Assembly (NCBI GenBank): GCA_020152595.1
Contig: JAIGNY010002993.1
Span: 277,001-341,000 of the forward strand
Reading direction: 5' to 3'
DNA length: 64,000 nucleotides
From: Chiridota heheva
Lineage: Eukaryota > Echinodermata > Holothuroidea > Apodida > Chiridotidae
Below the pieces are notes generated by a model, which did no database searches, was not told the origin of the DNA, and saw nothing but the letters and a program-made list of their open reading frames with translations. Shown piece by piece: positions 1-11,235 of this stretch; the stretch's first letter is position 1, and each line of letters opens with the position of its first letter. A program made the translations under genes and the position numbers.

Positions 1-187
1 ACATACAGTATCTGGATTTCAGGTGTGATTGCATGGAGTATATGCATGCGATGACATTTGAGACAGGTTGGGATGGAATGTGGGATAGTCTGGAATATGC
101 ATTATTAGCAGTGAGGGGATTTGTTTCGTTTCCAATGTCTAGTTTGTCATACTTTAAGCCATAGTGTTTCCCATAATTTTGCTTTAA

Positions 188-410
188 TGTTATTATACAT
201 TTTTCATGTTGCTTGACTTTGCTTGACACACATATTTTCTTTAAATTGGAAGTTGCATTACAATCCTGGATGTAGTTCTTTCAAAGCTCAAGTAATTTGA
301 AATCATCTGCCCCTGCTACCCTATTTCTGTATATACTTCCCTCCATAAGCCCATTCTCTTACTAGCTTTGAATAGTCGAGCATACTGTCCTTCCGACAGT
401 TCTTGTTTAT
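188..410 (-). repeat. Dispersed repeat, copy 1, with coding-like tail
   Basis: Read on the minus strand, this stretch matches the plus strand at about 38,335-38,855. The shared part covers a short open frame with QELSEGQYARLF, the region of its stop codon, and about 130 bases of flank. Copy 2 carries about 295 extra bases at 38,449-38,743 that are absent here. In this copy the frame drifts after LFK. The similarity seems to stop close to where the adjacent minisatellite begins. It may be the 3' end of a mobile element or of a duplicated gene; the protein is not recognised. Confidence 0.6.
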
Positions 411-435
411 AGATGATGTTTGAAATTTTAGGATT

Positions 436-2816
436 GCAGGTGTGTTGGGATGGCAGGTATGTTGGGATGACAGGTATGTCGGGAAGACAGGTGTGTTGGG
501 ATGACAGGCATGTTGGAGATAATGGGTGTTTAAGTGTTGACAGGTGTGTTGGGTGGCAGGTGTGTTGGGATGGCAGATGTGGTGGGGATCAAGGTGTGTA
601 TGGGATGGCAAGTGTGTTGGAGATGACAGGTGTCTTGAAGATATAAGGTGTGTTGGAGATGACAGGTGTGTTTGGGATGGCAAGTGTGTTGGAGATGGCA
701 GGTGTGTTGGAGAGCACAGGTGTGTTGGAGATGACAGGTGTGTTGGAGAAGACAGGTGTGTTGGAGATGACAGGTGTGTTGGAGAAGACAGGTGTGTTGG
801 AGATAATAGGTGTGTTGGAGGTGACAGGTGTATTGGCAGGTGTGTTGGAGATGACAGGTGTGTTGGAGATGACAGGTGTGTTGGAGATGACAGGTATGTT
901 GGAGATGACAGGTATGTTGGAGATGACAGGTGTGTTGGAGGTGACAGGTGTATTGGAAATGGCAGGTGTTTTGGAAATGGCAGGTGTTTTGGAAATGGCA
1001 GGTGTTTTGGAAATGGCAGATGTTTTGGGGAATGCTTCATGGAGGGTTGGAAGGTGAATGAAAGGTGAAATGTGTTGGAGATAGCAGGTATGTTGGGAAT
1101 GGCTGGTGGGTCGGAAGGCAGGTGTGTTGGAGACAACAGGTGTGTTGGGGAGACAGGTGTGTTATGACAGGTGTGTTGGGGATACAGGTGTGTTATGACA
1201 GGTGTGTTGGGGATGACAGGTGTGTTGGGGATAGCAGATGTGTTGGAGAAGATGGGTGTGTTGGGGATGGCAGGTGTGTTGGGGATGGCAGGTGTGTTGG
1301 GGATGGCAGGTGTGTTGGGGATGGCAGCTGTGTTGGGAAGGCAGGTGTGTTGGGGAAGGCTGGTGTGTTGGGGAAGGCAGGTGTGTTGGGAGATGGGTGT
1401 GTTGGGGAAGGTGTGCTGGGAAGGCAGGTGTGTTAGGAATGGTGTTGGGGAAGGCAGGTGTGTTGGGGAAGGCAGGTGTGTTGGGGAAGGAAGGTGTGCT
1501 GGGGATGACAGCTGTGTTGGGAAGGCAGGTGTGTTGGGGAAGGCTGGTGTGTTGGGGAAGGCAGGTGTGTTGGGGAAGGCAGGTGTGTTGGGGAAGGAAG
1601 GTGTGCTGGGAAAGGCAGGTGTGTTAGGAATGGCAGGTGTGTTGGGAATGGCAGGTGTTTTGGGAAAGGCAGGTGTTTTGGGAATGGCAGGTGATTGGGG
1701 AATGGCAGGTGTTTTGGGGAATGCAGGTGTATAGGGAAAGGCAGGTGTTTTGAATGGGTGCATGGGGCAGGTGCATTGGGGAATGCAGGTGCATTGGGAA
1801 TGCAGGTGCATTGGGGAATGCATGTGCATTGGGGAATGCATGTGCATTGGGGAATGCAGGTGCATTGGGGAATGCAGGTGCATTGGGGAATGCAGGTGCA
1901 TTGGGGAATGCAGGTGCATTGGGGAATGCAGGTGCATTAAGGAATGCAGGTGCATTGGGGAATGCAGGTGCATTGGGGAATGCAGGTGCATTGGGGAATG
2001 CAGGTGCATTGGGGAATGCAGGTGCATTGGGGAATGCAGGTGCATTGGGGAATGCAGGTGCATTGGAGAATGCAGGTGCATTGGGGAATGCAGGTGCATT
2101 GGGGAATGCAGGTGCATTGGGGAATGCAGGTGCAATGGGGAATGCAAGTGCATTGGGGAATGCAGGTGCATTGGGGATGGCACATTCATGGAGGGTGGAA
2201 GTTGAATGAAGGGTGGAAGGTGAATGAAGGATGGCAGGTGAATGAAGGATGGCAGGTGAATGAAGGATAACAGGTGAATGAAGGGTAACAGGTGAATGAA
2301 GGATAACAGGTGAATGAAGGATAACAGGTGAATGAACAGGTGAATGAAGGATAACAGGTGAATGAACAGGTGAATGAAGGATAACAGGTGAATGAAGGAT
2401 AACAGGTGAATGAAGGATAAAAGGTGAATGAAGGATAACAGGTGAATGAAGGATAACAGGTGAATGAAGGATAACAGGTGAATGAAGGATAACAGGTGAA
2501 TGAAGGATAACAGGTGAATGAAGGATAACAGGTGAATGAAGGATAACAGGTGAATGAAGGATAACAGGTGAATGAAGGATAACAGGTGAATGAAGGATAA
2601 CAGGTGAATGAAGGATAACAGGTGAATGAAGGATAACAGGTGAATGAAGGATAACAGGTGAATGAAGGATAACAGGTGAATGAAGGATAACAGGTGAATG
2701 AAGGATAACAGGTGAATGAAGGATAACAGGTAATGAAGGATAACAGGTGAATGAAGGATAACAGGTGAATGAAGGATAACAGGTGAATGAAGGATAACAG
2801 GTGAATGAAGGATGTA
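436..2816. repeat. 18-bp minisatellite, about 130 copies in three subfamilies
   Basis: An almost unbroken 18-bp array. Units of the type GGTGTGTTGGAGATGACA occupy about 436-1745, GGTGCATTGGGGAATGCA about 1765-2175, and GGTGAATGAAGGATAACA about 2200-2815. Because 18 is a multiple of three and stops are rare, several frames stay open on both strands for hundreds of codons; these are not genes. The array ends 64 bases before a splice acceptor, so it lies in an intron of gene A. Confidence 0.95.
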
Positions 2817-2880
2817 AGTAAATCTGTGGTGGATCATATATTATTAGTTTCACTCACGATTCAGAATTTTTCTCTTTTAG

Positions 2881-3074
2881 ATATTTAAAAGAAGAGGATG
2901 TTCCAAGAGATTCACCTCCACCATATCAACGCGATTCTTTACTCAGCACACAGTCACAAAGTAACAGCCAATCAAGTCGCAACTATGACCAGCATAGTCA
3001 GCGAAGTGATGAGGTTTCATTATTAAGAAATTCAGTGAGTGGTTCGCTGCCAGCATCTCCTCTCTCAGAAACAG
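2881..3074 (+). CDS. Gene A, penultimate coding exon (PPxY-containing tail)
   Basis: An internal exon bounded by a pyrimidine-rich acceptor (TTCTCTTTTAG) and the donor ACAG/GTCAGT. It is open for 64 codons in one frame, entering with one base and leaving with one base, which joins the exon at 6329 in frame. The peptide starts YLKEEDVPRDSPPPYQRDSL and continues rich in Ser, Gln and Asn. PPPY is a PPxY motif, the usual ligand of WW domains such as those of NEDD4-family ubiquitin ligases. No folded domain or membrane segment is visible, so this reads as a flexible cytoplasmic tail. The rest of the gene lies upstream of the window. The protein is not recognised. Confidence 0.75.
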
Positions 3075-3111
3075 GTCAGTAGCAGTAAATCTGAACTTTT
3101 ATTGTTATCCC

Positions 3112-3530
3112 AAGGATTCCCTTTCCGATTCCAGTAGATATGGTGTTAAAATTGAGAGAATTCAAAGTAAATTCAGCCCAGCTGTGTTCCCTAGTGAACA
3201 CACTGTGTTCTCCAGTTTTGATCTTACAATCATCATTTCATTCAGTGTGTCTCTTATCTCTCATGCTGTTTGCACCATTAATTTTGTTAAAACCCTCTCC
3301 GGCACTACATTGACCGGGGGTTTCGAAGTGCCTCGAGACAACATGATTCTAAAGACATCATTATTGTCATTAATATAATATGCGTATAAGACATGGAAAT
3401 TAAAAATAATCTTATTAAAAATAAGACATGAATAAAAAAAAAAGGCAGAAAAGAAAAACAAAGCCTCTGTTGGTGTGCTTATGTGTTTGTTCCTGTACTG
3501 CCTCACCCACTTACAAATCAGATCTCAACA
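3112..3530. other. Gene A intron, unremarkable stretch
   Basis: AT-rich intron sequence between the exon at 2881 and the SINE-derived array. No exon or repeat with clear borders is seen here. Confidence 0.5.
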
Positions 3531-4190
3531 AAATATTCAATTCAAATTTGGTTGAATTCATTCAAGCCATTAGGCCCATAGGGCCAGTGCTTATCTCCGG
3601 TTTTGTTGGCCTAAGTAGATGAGAGCACATGACTCCATTGCAGGTTAACTCCACAACAATGATGGCACTCAAGTTTACAGCTAGAACACATAGAGAAAAG
3701 TGTCTTGCTCAAGGGCACAATGCAGCGCTTGCAGTGTCTTGCTCAAAGCAGCGCTTGCAGTGTCTTGCTCAAGGACACAATGCAGCGCTTGCGGTGTCGT
3801 GCTTAAGGACACAATGCAGCACTTGCAGTGTCTTGCTCAAGGACAATGCAGCGCTTGCAGTGTCTTGCTGAAGGACACAACGCAGCGCTTGCAGTGTCTT
3901 GCTTGAGGACACAATGCAGCGCTTGCAGTGTCTTGCTCAAGGACACAACGCAGCGCTTGCAGTGTCTTGCTCAAGGACACAATGCAGCGCATGCAGTGTC
4001 TTGCTCAAGGACACAACGCAGCGCTTGCAGTGTCTTGCTCAAGGACACAATGCAGCGCTTGCAGTGTCTTGCTCAAGGACACAATGCAGCGCTTGCAGTG
4101 TCTTGCTCAAGGACACAATGCAGCGCTTGCAGTGGAAATCAAACCCGGTACCTTTCACATACAAGCATGACCCCTTAACCACTGCACCTT
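3530..4190 (-). mobile_element. tRNA-derived SINE, reverse orientation
   Basis: On the minus strand the tRNA-like head lies at about 4188-4130. It has an A-box-like stretch (GCAGTGGTTAAG) and a B-box-like stretch (GGGTTTGATTTCC), with GTGAAAGGTACC between them. The body that follows contains the CATTGTGTCCTTGAGCAAG word also found behind the SINE head at 28,690. The body has expanded into the tandem array at 3696-4136. The tail runs towards about 3530. A tRNA gene is excluded because no cloverleaf can be formed. Confidence 0.7.
3696..4136. repeat. 34-bp tandem array inside the SINE body
   Basis: About 13 units of roughly 34 bp containing CTTGCTCAAGGACACAATGC and AGCGCTTGCAGTGT. Some units are shortened (near 3745 and 3845). 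The unit is the reverse complement of the SINE segment that follows the tRNA-like head, so the array appears to have grown from the SINE itself. Confidence 0.9.
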
Positions 4191-4499
4191 TATGTCAACT
4201 CGTAACTTACAGAACATAAATTGCCCTCAAACTATAACCTTGCGCATATTAGGTTAACATAAAACATGCCAACATGACGTGCATAAACTTAATAATAGTA
4301 TTCAACATAGGAAAACTGAGGATACTTTGGAAAGGAGTGTGAAGAACTACAATAATAGAAATCAACTCAGAATGCAAGGTAAAGGTATTCGATCAACTTA
4401 GATACAACAGAACTGAACGCCAAAGAAAGCAACGTGAGCTAGAGATAAAACAAATTCAACCTTATTTAAGGACACTGTAATGTTTGGAATATTTCGCCC

Positions 4500-6240
4500 T
4501 TGAAAGATGTGTAGTGTGTACATGCTTTTTGGTTCCAATGTGAAAGCATCAGGAACCTATGCAGTGATGATGGCGTGTGTATGTATGTGTGTTTGTGACG
4601 GCCAGCTCGTAAACGTGATATCTTAGGAAGGATACACTGGATTAAAATGTCATATGTGGTACACAAATAGCTTATGGTGCGTAGATGTGCCCTATTGTTT
4701 TTGATGCTGATGTCATGCATATGAGTAAATGGGGCTTAATGTAAACATCTTGAAATGCACATATTTTGATAATTTGTTTCATATTTGTTATAATTATAAT
4801 GTTAGGTAGTGTGTATATGTTCCTGATGTAAACACATTGAATTTCATTATTATGCATAGTGGTGCGGGGCTTAAAATTATTTTGCTGAAAGAGCTTGTAA
4901 ACATTGTATTTCAAGAATGGTAAACTGGATTCATGTATTATTTGGTACACAGATAGCCCATGGTCTGTAGATGTACCCTAACGTTTTGGGTGCTGATATC
5001 ATGCATGGTAATTAGTAGGCGGGGCTTAATTTAAAAATCTTGAAATGCTCTTATTTTGACATCACATGTCTTATTTTGTTTCATACTTGGTATAATAATG
5101 ATCTCAGCTAGTGTGAATGTGTTCATTGTATAAAAACGTTCACTTTCATTAGTATGCATAGTGGGTGGGGCTTAATATGATTTTGTAAACAAAAAGCACA
5201 AGTAAACACGATATCTCAAAAGTATGAACTGGATTCAGGTCATGTGTGGTAAACAGATAGCTCATGGTCTGTAGATCTGCCTTAATGTTTGTGGTGGTGA
5301 TTTCATGCATATTAATAAGTGGGCGGGATTTAAAGTGAAATTTTTGAAAAAGTGATATAGAGCACATGTATGTCCGCTTTGTGTCATATTGAGCATGATA
5401 ATATATTTGGTTATCGTGTATGTGCTTATATTATCAATAGATGTCATTAATATGCATGGTTTCTTAATGTGAAAGTGCTTAATGATGTAAACACCATGCT
5501 GTATCTCATGAACGGTATACCAGATTTATGCCACATGTCGTACACAGAAGGGTCATGGTTTGTACATATCTTCTAGTGTTGTGGTAGTGATATCATGAAT
5601 ATTAATGAGTAGGCGGGGCTTACTGACAAATTATTGAAATAGGATAAATGAGCAACCATTTTTGCATCATACTTGCTATGATAATGTTTTTAATTATTGT
5701 ACAAATGCTAATGTTGTCAACATTTTTATTGATTTGCATGGTGGGTGTGGCTTATGAATAAATATGGAACAAATATTTCATGATATGCAATGACATGACA
5801 GTTAACACAAATTTTGCAAATCAATCAGCTTATGAAAAAAAGAGCATCGGAACCACAAAACCTTTGGTTCTGGTTTATGAGAACATCTTTGCTTTGAAAA
5901 ATGTAGAAAAAGTTCCTTGTTAGTTTTGATGCGATAGCATAAGGAACCTATGTTGTCATGCTGATGTGTGTATGTATGTGTGTAAGTGTGGGTGTATGTA
6001 TGTATGTACGTGTGTCTGTGACAGAAGCTTGTAAACACTATACCTCAAGAACCATGTGGTAGATTTATGTCATACTTGGTATATGGATGTGTTGTGGTCT
6101 GTAGATGATCCCTATAGTTTTTGGTGCTGATGTCATGAATATTAATTAGTGGATGGGACTAAATGTAAGATTATGTTAACAAGCTTGTAAACACGATATC
6201 TCAAGAACTGTTCTCATCCAAAGTTAGCATCGGGACCACA
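4500..6240. repeat. Diverged tandem copies of a ~290-bp repeat
   Basis: The core GGTCTGTAGATGTACCCT or a variant recurs near 4672, 4957, 5262, 5549 and 6091, that is at spacings of about 285-305 bases (one interval is double). Each unit also carries a GTAAACACGATATCTCAAG-like start and a GCGGGGCTTAAT-like end. Two blocks begin with a GGTTCC...GCATCAGGAACC palindrome followed by a TATG/TGTG microsatellite. The same family recurs at 17,980-18,890 in opposite orientation and as a fragment near 48,620. It lies within the last intron of gene A. Confidence 0.85.
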
Positions 6241-6328
6241 TGGGATTTCTCCCTCTGGTTCTTTTGTCCAATTTGTATTTTCCATGTTCCTCAAGATGTT
6301 GATCAAATCTCATTGGTTTCTCTTCTAG

Positions 6329-6468
6329 CTTCACCAGCAGTGTTTGAAATTCCTCCTCAAAGCCCTGGGATTGAATCAGAACCAGCAACAGCAGCAGAAG
6401 AAGGACGCAGTGCTAGTCTGGCCGCATCCGTCTTGCCCTCCTCACCTAGGAGAAACACAACAGTGTAG
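6329..6468 (+). CDS. Gene A, last coding exon with PDZ-ligand-like C-terminus
   Basis: The acceptor is TTCTCTTCTAG. The exon supplies two bases to finish the codon left open at 3074, then 45 codons and the stop TAG at 6466-6468. The peptide is rich in Ser, Pro, Ala and Glu and ends SSPRRNTTV. The final T-T-V fits the class I PDZ-ligand consensus (S/T-x-V). With the PPxY motif of the previous exon this suggests the cytoplasmic tail of a membrane or scaffold protein that is sorted or ubiquitinated through WW and PDZ partners; that role is inference. The sequence shows only the motifs, and no family can be named. Confidence 0.75.
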
Positions 6469-6520
6469 AAAAATCCCAACATAAGCAGAGAATATTTTCA
6501 TGTGTAGATTTCTTGTATTG

Positions 6521-6956
6521 AATACTATAGACTTTTCCATATCTGAATCTGCAATTTCCGGAAAACCTAAATCAAATAGTCTCACATGGCCGAAATTCCT
6601 GTCCTTTATGGACCAATGGTATACTGGGGAATTTTTTTGTTCTATTCAAATACTGGGGGAATCTTTTCGTCCAATCAAATACTGGGGAAATCTTTTCGTC
6701 CAATTAAATAATGGGGGAATCTTGGCCGTCTGCACAGTTCACTCACCATATGGGACCAAGCGTATCAAAAAACAATGCTTTCAAATAGGTATCATACATG
6801 TGTTATACACGAAGGTAAAACGCATGCATCGTTTGTTACAAATTTTTTCTCCAAAACTGCACTTGATTGGTTGGGCAACAAAAGGACAAATTCCCCCATC
6901 AGTTGATTGGTTGAAATACAGAGGAATTAAATTGGTTTGAAAAGGTCTATAGTATT
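6521..6956. mobile_element. Miniature inverted-repeat element in the gene A 3' UTR
   Basis: It starts AATACTATAGACTTTTCCA and ends with the near-perfect inverse (TTGAAAAGGTCTATAGTATT). Inside are four imperfect copies of a ~35-bp unit with AATCTTTTCGTCCAAT (about 6615-6730). One frame happens to stay open for 146 codons, but it resembles no protein and crosses the internal repeats. Because it lies between the stop codon and the first poly(A) signal it would be transcribed as part of the 3' UTR. Confidence 0.65.
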
Positions 6957-7046
6957 ATCGTAATAAGAGGATTGTTACGTGTGTACAGAACAACTCTATT
7001 AACATTAGTGAGAAAACTCTAGATAAAAGTTTTTTTTCCTTGTGGA

Positions 7047-7052
7047 AATAAA
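7047..7052 (+). terminator. Candidate poly(A) signal of gene A
   Basis: The first clear AATAAA downstream of the gene A stop codon, 578 bases after it and just beyond the miniature element. The true cleavage site cannot be told from sequence alone. Confidence 0.4.
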
Positions 7053-7059
7053 AATATAT

Positions 7060-8010
7060 AGAATTAAATTTCTCATCCATCTGATATTATTTTCTGCAAA
7101 ATGATATTCAGTAAAGAATTTTATGTGTAGATTTTGAAATCTGAGCACATTTTTTCTTTGTAGATGAATCGGAAAATAGGATGAGCTTTTTTATTTGGAA
7201 GAAATACGGAAGATATGCAATATAATATAATATATAGAGGAAGAAACTTCCTCCCGATGAGTAAAAGCATCTATCTATTCACTCTAGTTCACAGGTGCAT
7301 CTGTTTTGCCTTTCAAAGCTTTTTATACATCTTATGTCTGCATATGTGTAAGTTGTAAGGACACATCCTCCAATTCTTCAGAAATTGGCTTGCACAAAGA
7401 TGTCATGTTTTTGTCTCATGTTGGTGTAGGATACACTAAATGTTTCATGAACAAAACTCAATGAGAATTTGAAAAATTATGAATTGAAATATAAGTGAAG
7501 GATTAACAACACTGCTTGTTCTAGTGCTGTATTTTTACCCAAATTATGAGCATCATTTCTGTGGTTGTCAAGCGCCTACCAGTTTCTGTATCAAACTATG
7601 ACAAATTTCAGTATCAGTGTTGTTTGAAAGAGTAGTGGTCTGTTTGAAAATTTTACTTGTTTATGGGCTGACAAATTAAAGATATTTCTTTACATGCTTT
7701 TGTTAAATCTGGTATTGTGTTATGATTCATCCTTTAGGAAACAAAACTATAGGATATTTCATTGAGTTAAAAATTTGCAATCGAAGAATAGCAGGAGAGC
7801 ACAATCTGGTTTATTTGATTTTAATCCTAGCCCAACTGCAAGAGATGCAAACCATAGAAAAGATATTTTCATAAGAGCTTTGATAGGTTTGTGAGTGGCA
7901 TGGGACTGGTTTAATGAACGACATGTATTTATTTTGTTCATTTGAGCAATCAGGTGATGTCTCATGAGCCATTATTGACAGTTCACTCTTGTCTATGTGG
8001 CAGTACCTTT
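7060..8010. other. Intergenic, nothing recognised
   Basis: AT-rich sequence downstream of gene A. No open frame of interest and no repeat with clear borders. Confidence 0.5.
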
Positions 8011-8013
8011 ATC

Positions 8014-8413
8014 AGGTAGCATGGAACTAATTATTTGCTCCATTGAAGCCTATGATGAAACGAAGTCCTTTTTATACCAGAATGTTATAGATTTGGGATC
8101 TTTTGTGATGTTTTCCAAACTGTACCATCTAATATCTCTTGGATGAGGGTACTTTTAATAGGGGGTCACCAGAGGTTTTGGCCCTTTTTTTTTTTAGGCT
8201 AAAGTGAAGATGTGTTATACACCCTCACCAAATTTAAGTATGGGTCCATGGTAGAATAGTTCCCCATGAAACTTTTGCTGAAACAAAACTCATCAAGTTT
8301 GGATGTGCATAGTCAAGACCTATCCTTTCTCTACCATTCCTGAAATTTTCAACTTCTCTGAGGATTTTCATTTTTGGATGGCGAAGTGATACCTTATTAG
8401 TTCTGTGCTACCA
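8014..8413. mobile_element. AGGTAGCAC-family miniature element, isolated copy
   Basis: Starts AGGTAGCATGGAACTAAT and ends with the inverse ATTAGTTCTGTGCTACC. The internal sequence (GAATGTTATAGATTTGGGAT, GGGGGTCACCAGAGGTTTTG and others) matches the copies at 59,097, 60,850 and 61,355. It lies immediately beside the TTAA-flanked element that starts at 8422. Confidence 0.85.
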
Positions 8414-8417
8414 TTAC

Positions 8418-9154
8418 TTAAAGGAGCACTCAATCGAAAAGTGAGGGGGTATTTTATTGAAGTCTCCCAAATAAGACAGTGCGTGTCTTGTAGGCTTTTG
8501 ATACAGCCCCTTTGGATTTGAATATTCGTAGCTTTGCTGTGCTGTTGATCATGCACTTAGGCCTAGGTGTGCAGGCTCGTTGTTAGGACTTGACAAATGC
8601 GCAGGAAGTTTATTTCGTTACTATTTGTTCTTGTTACCATTTTACCTAATAAACTTTGCTTGGAGTTGGCAGCTGTTCAAGGTTGGAACGCATTTCAATG
8701 GTCATTTGGTAATAAACCAGTGACGACTTCATATGTCAAGTCTTACTGTGTTGTTAGGCAAGTGTAATAAGATTAGGACATGATATTTTGAAAAGGGTTT
8801 ATTACACTAATGTTACAGTCAAACACTTACAGTCATACGTTACTACAGTATTAGCCAAATCCTCCTAGACCCAGGCTTCTTTATCAGCTAAAAATATCAA
8901 GCTTTAATTTTAACTTGGGCCCTATAATTTTGTCACTATTAGTACTGTGCCAGAAGAAGAAGAGAAGATTAGAATGCTTAACATGTGCAGACGATCACAC
9001 ACAGGGAATTTTCGAGAGCACTGGAGAGTGAACAAACTTTCATTGAGATTAAATTTATGAAAAAAGGGGTTGCAAGATTTTCTTGAATATGGATGATATG
9101 CCCACAAATTATCACAATAAAGACGCCCTCATTTTGGGCTGAGAGCTCCTTTAA
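8418..9154. mobile_element. TTAA-flanked miniature transposon, long member (729 bp)
   Basis: The target-site duplications are TTAA at 8418-8421 and 9151-9154. The terminal inverted repeats start AGGAGCACTC and end GAGAGCTCCT, and similarity extends to about 40 bases (AAAAGTGAGGG against CCCTCATTTT). Shorter members lie at 37,733 and 43,165. The TTAA target is typical of the piggyBac and Kolobok superfamilies; no transposase is visible. Confidence 0.85.
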
Positions 9155-9486
9155 GTCACTTAATGTATATTTAAAATACTTGAATAATGCAGTCTGTAAA
9201 CGAGGGGGTGGGGGAGGGGTGGGGGTATTTCAGTTACATGGAATAGTTTTGGTTTTTTAAGTTTCTCTTCTATTAGCATCAAGACGTCAGAAAGAGTTTT
9301 CTCTCTCGCCGCATGTTAGTTGGAAACATCTCTAAGCTGTGCAATAATCTTGCTTATATAGTGCTTGATGTTTTTTTTGCAATCTTATTCAATGTGATGT
9401 CATTACACATTGAATATTTATGATTAATATGAATATTCATTGGATATAACGTTATAAGATAGTAATAATCTGACACTAGTTGTATA

Positions 9487-9782
9487 TCGTATATTCCCTA
9501 ATAAACGTCCCGGGGGCATTACATTTTCAAAACAGAGGGGGTAAGGTTAAATTTCAAATGTACTTACAGTGTGCATAGCAAGTTCAATTCTTTGGACTAT
9601 TTTTCGGGCAGTTACAGTTTTTAAATGAGATTTGGCTGAGGCCTAGTGTTAAATTACACTGTGTAGATAATATTAAGCTATTACTGTACCAATCAATTTA
9701 TGTGTGACTTTACGATTGTCACCGCACAAAAAAACATGAGGGGTGTTTCTTAGAGTGGGGGTGTTTATTAGGGAATATACGA
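9487..9782. mobile_element. Miniature element with TATA/TA flanks
   Basis: Inverted repeats of about 25 bases: TCGTATATTCCCTAATAAAC on the left and GTTTATTAGGGAATATACGA on the right, flanked by TA on both sides. A TA target fits Tc1/mariner-type elements. No transposase is visible. Confidence 0.75.
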
Positions 9783-9799
9783 TATGGTTTTTTTTTCTG

Positions 9800-10245
9800 G
9801 GAAAGAAAGAAGTGCCCATTTTTTTCCTGTTTTGATATCAGGAATATGATAAAAAAGAATGGTATTTGTTAACGTAATTTCCGTATAATTCGTTTTTGAC
9901 TTATACTTTCATACATAGGCTGAATATTATACTTCCTTCAACGATTTTTTGTTTAATATCATAGAGACTAAGTAAGAAGTGTCCATGTACTATATAACAT
10001 ACACTTATAAAATAAGACTATCCAACATCTTTTTTGACTGTTTCCTGTCATTAGACTAATACAATAGTTGTATTGTGTTATTTATGTAAGTGGAAAAATA
10101 TAAGTACACTTTTATAGGGTCAATGTCTGCTTGAAATGCTAATCTCTGCAGAATTAAAAAACTTCCCTATGTGAAGTTTGTGTTTATATCTAGGGGTCGA
10201 AATTTAAGTTTTTCACCACTGTTCCTTCGAACAGTACTTTCTCAA
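9800..10245. other. Intergenic, nothing recognised
   Basis: AT-rich sequence with homopolymer runs; no feature supported. Confidence 0.4.
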
Positions 10246-10250
10246 ATAAT

Positions 10251-10410
10251 ACTGTTCCGGATACGATTTCACTGTTTCGGATACGATTTCACTGTTCCGG
10301 ATACGATTTCACTGTTCCGGATACGATTTCACTGTTCCGGATACGATTTCACTGTTCCGGATACGATTTCACTGTTCCGGATACGATTTCACTGTTCTAA
10401 ATACGATATC
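10251..10410. repeat. 20-bp tandem array, 8 units
   Basis: Eight units of ACTGTTCCGGATACGATTTC; the second unit and the last one differ slightly. Isolated ACTGTTCC words also occur near 10,218 and 10,751. The array keeps one frame open but no protein is implied. Confidence 0.95.
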
Positions 10411-11235
10411 ACTCTTTTAACTTTTTTGCCGATAACAGAACAAATTCTTTTCTTCAAAATGGGCATAATTTACAACTACTTTATTGGTTAATGTGCAAAT
10501 ATGTATGTCAGTTATAAGTATCTACATGATGTAGCAGCCACTTGCATACAGTCGTACACATGTGAGCACCCTTGCGAGGTTTGCGTATGTGTATTCATCA
10601 TTAATTGTGCAGCCTGTTTGCAGGCAAGGTAAAAAGAGAAAAAATTATCACTTGAATATATTGTTTTTATAATAATCTTGTTTGAAGACATGCAATTTTT
10701 TTATCAGAAATCAAGTTAGTGATCATTGATGCTACATGCTTGTACAAACATCACTGTTCCACCAGAACAGTTATGTTTGAATATTCAGTTCTTTCATGAA
10801 AAGCACTGTTTTCGGAAGAGTGGCAAATTTGACCCCTGGACATCAGAGGGAGGGGTTTTTATATGGTATTATATGGTAAATCAAGGAGAATGATATGGGC
10901 AGATGTACACTCGGAGTTTATAGAATATGACAACATATAAAGGAAAAGCTTTTACAAAATTCAATAGAAAAACATGTTTTTGTTTGTAAATATGAGGAAG
11001 TATATTATTGGCTTTTATTTTGTATTTTTCTGTAAGGCTACATTTTAAACTTCAAATGTCAGACTTTGTCTTTAAGTTTATAGTTGGCAGTTGGTGAGAA
11101 CTTAATTTTTTTTGTTTCTGTTTTATAAGCAAGTGGAACTTGAGAAAACATTTTTTTTGCAAATGGACTATATTATGAAAATAGTGTGAATATGGAACAG
11201 TCAAACTCCTAGCCTGATCCAGAAAGGGGCATTTC

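Noticed and set aside
321-2853. Very long minus-strand open frames (838 and 409 codons) of HSPVIL/LLSFIH/NAPAFP repeats
   Set aside because: They are reading frames through an 18-bp minisatellite, open on both strands and in several frames; no protein family or splice context.
3629-4219. Open frames with CSACSVLLKDT repeats
   Set aside because: Produced by the 34-bp array of a SINE; several frames are open over the same stretch.
6500-6940. 146-codon plus-strand frame
   Set aside because: Lies within an inverted-repeat element with internal repeats, after the stop codon of gene A; no recognisable protein.
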